A stretch of 6,584 bases of DNA from Prevotellaceae bacterium (GTDB lineage Bacteria; Bacteroidota; Bacteroidia; Bacteroidales; UBA932): positions 1 to 6,584 of the forward strand of contig JAITKY010000032.1 in the NCBI GenBank assembly GCA_031278135.1, in the 5' to 3' direction. The notes below the pieces were generated by a model. The model was not told the DNA's origin, made no database searches, and worked only from the letters and a program-made list of their open reading frames with translations. The first letter of the stretch is position 1, and each line of letters opens with the position of its first letter. This document shows positions 6,362 to 6,584 of the stretch, piece after piece. The position numbers and the translations under genes were made by a program.

Positions 6362-6584
6362 ATGGCAAAAAAAGAGACAAAAAGAGGCAAACGCTATATA
6401 CGGTACAGTATTTGTTTTAAAGAAAAAGTGGTACGAGACATATCGGAAGAGTCGAGCATAAGTGAAGTACGTCGCCGCTATGGCATCAAAGGATGCGGCA
6501 CCGTTCAAGGTTGGATAAAGCAGTTTGGACGCAGGGATTTGTTAAATGAGATAGTTTATGTAAAGCTTCAAGGTGAGGTAGAAG
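6362..6584 (+). CDS. IS3-family transposase OrfA, N-terminal part
   Basis: The first 74 codons are present and the frame runs off the window edge. The product opens with a basic MAKKETKRGKRYIRYS, followed by a helix-turn-helix at about residues 18-56 (FKEKVVRDISEESSISEVRR, then YGIKGCGTVQGWIKQFG). That layout is typical of IS3-family OrfA (the end-binding, IS150-like subunit) in Bacteroidota. In IS3 elements a -1 frameshift normally joins OrfA to the DDE catalytic OrfB; that part is outside the window, so activity cannot be judged. The start lies 37 bases inside the proposed IS end. No obvious Shine-Dalgarno precedes it. The N-terminal half looks undamaged. Confidence 0.85.
   Translation, partial: MAKKETKRGKRYIRYSICFKEKVVRDISEESSISEVRRRYGIKGCGTVQGWIKQFGRRDLLNEIVYVKLQGEVE

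Larger units (their letters stand above)
6325..6584 (+). mobile_element. IS3-family insertion sequence, left end (continues past window)
   Basis: Homology to the symporter stops and transposase sequence begins here. The proposed end starts with TG, as IS3-family ends do; TGTCCTGCA resembles the IS150 end as I recall it, and GCAATAG...ACAC resembles IS3. A second possible end is the TG at 6330. The first transposase gene begins at 6362 and points away from this end. The right end, orfB and the target duplication lie outside the window. If the end is at 6325, a 3-base duplication would be TCA (6322-6324). Confidence 0.8.

Noticed and set aside
6192..6461. 89-codon plus-strand frame over the IS boundary
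   Set aside because: It is antisense to the symporter remnant and out of frame with the transposase, which starts at 6362 with a clear helix-turn-helix.
6149..6508. 119-codon minus-strand frame read as one membrane protein
   Set aside because: Only the C-terminal half is symporter; the first 60 or so codons are the antisense of the IS transposase start.

Overview
The window looks like a stretch of Bacteroidota chromosome, probably Bacteroidales. Three signs point there: promoters of the TTTG / TAnnTTTG type, A/T-rich leaders without a clear Shine-Dalgarno sequence before every start, and protein styles typical of the group (GreA, the DUF2520 oxidoreductase, the tail of a sodium:alanine symporter). 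Genus cannot be named from this evidence. All host genes read on the minus strand; only the insertion sequence at the right edge has its gene on the plus strand.

Right to left, in the direction of transcription. At 6325-6584 an IS3-family insertion sequence enters the window with the start of its first transposase gene. It has cut a sodium:alanine symporter gene, of which only the last 57 or so codons remain here (6149-6324). A 208-base gap with a candidate promoter follows. Then comes a tight four-gene cluster: greA (transcript cleavage factor), a DUF2520 Rossmann oxidoreductase of unknown substrate, purE (purine synthesis) and gltX (glutamyl-tRNA synthetase). The spacings of 10 bases, -32 bases (overlap) and 6 bases suggest one operon.

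The gap after gltX carries a good Bacteroidota promoter (TTTG, 19-base spacer, TAATTTTG) driving a tRNA-Glu with anticodon CUC. Just 26 bases past the tRNA's 3' end, with no visible terminator or promoter between, starts a complete RNA ligase of the T4 Rnl2 family. The ligase is the most interesting gene here: a chromosomal nick-sealing RNA ligase apparently sharing a transcript with a tRNA, itself beside the synthetase that charges that tRNA. Whether the ligase acts on tRNA is inference only.

Past the ligase, a 301-base gap holds a weak terminator-like hairpin and the promoter motif of a separately transcribed gene for an exported glycerophosphodiester phosphodiesterase (419-1195). The leftmost 418 bases hold no convincing gene, but do hold a perfect 14-base-pair hairpin likely to end transcription.
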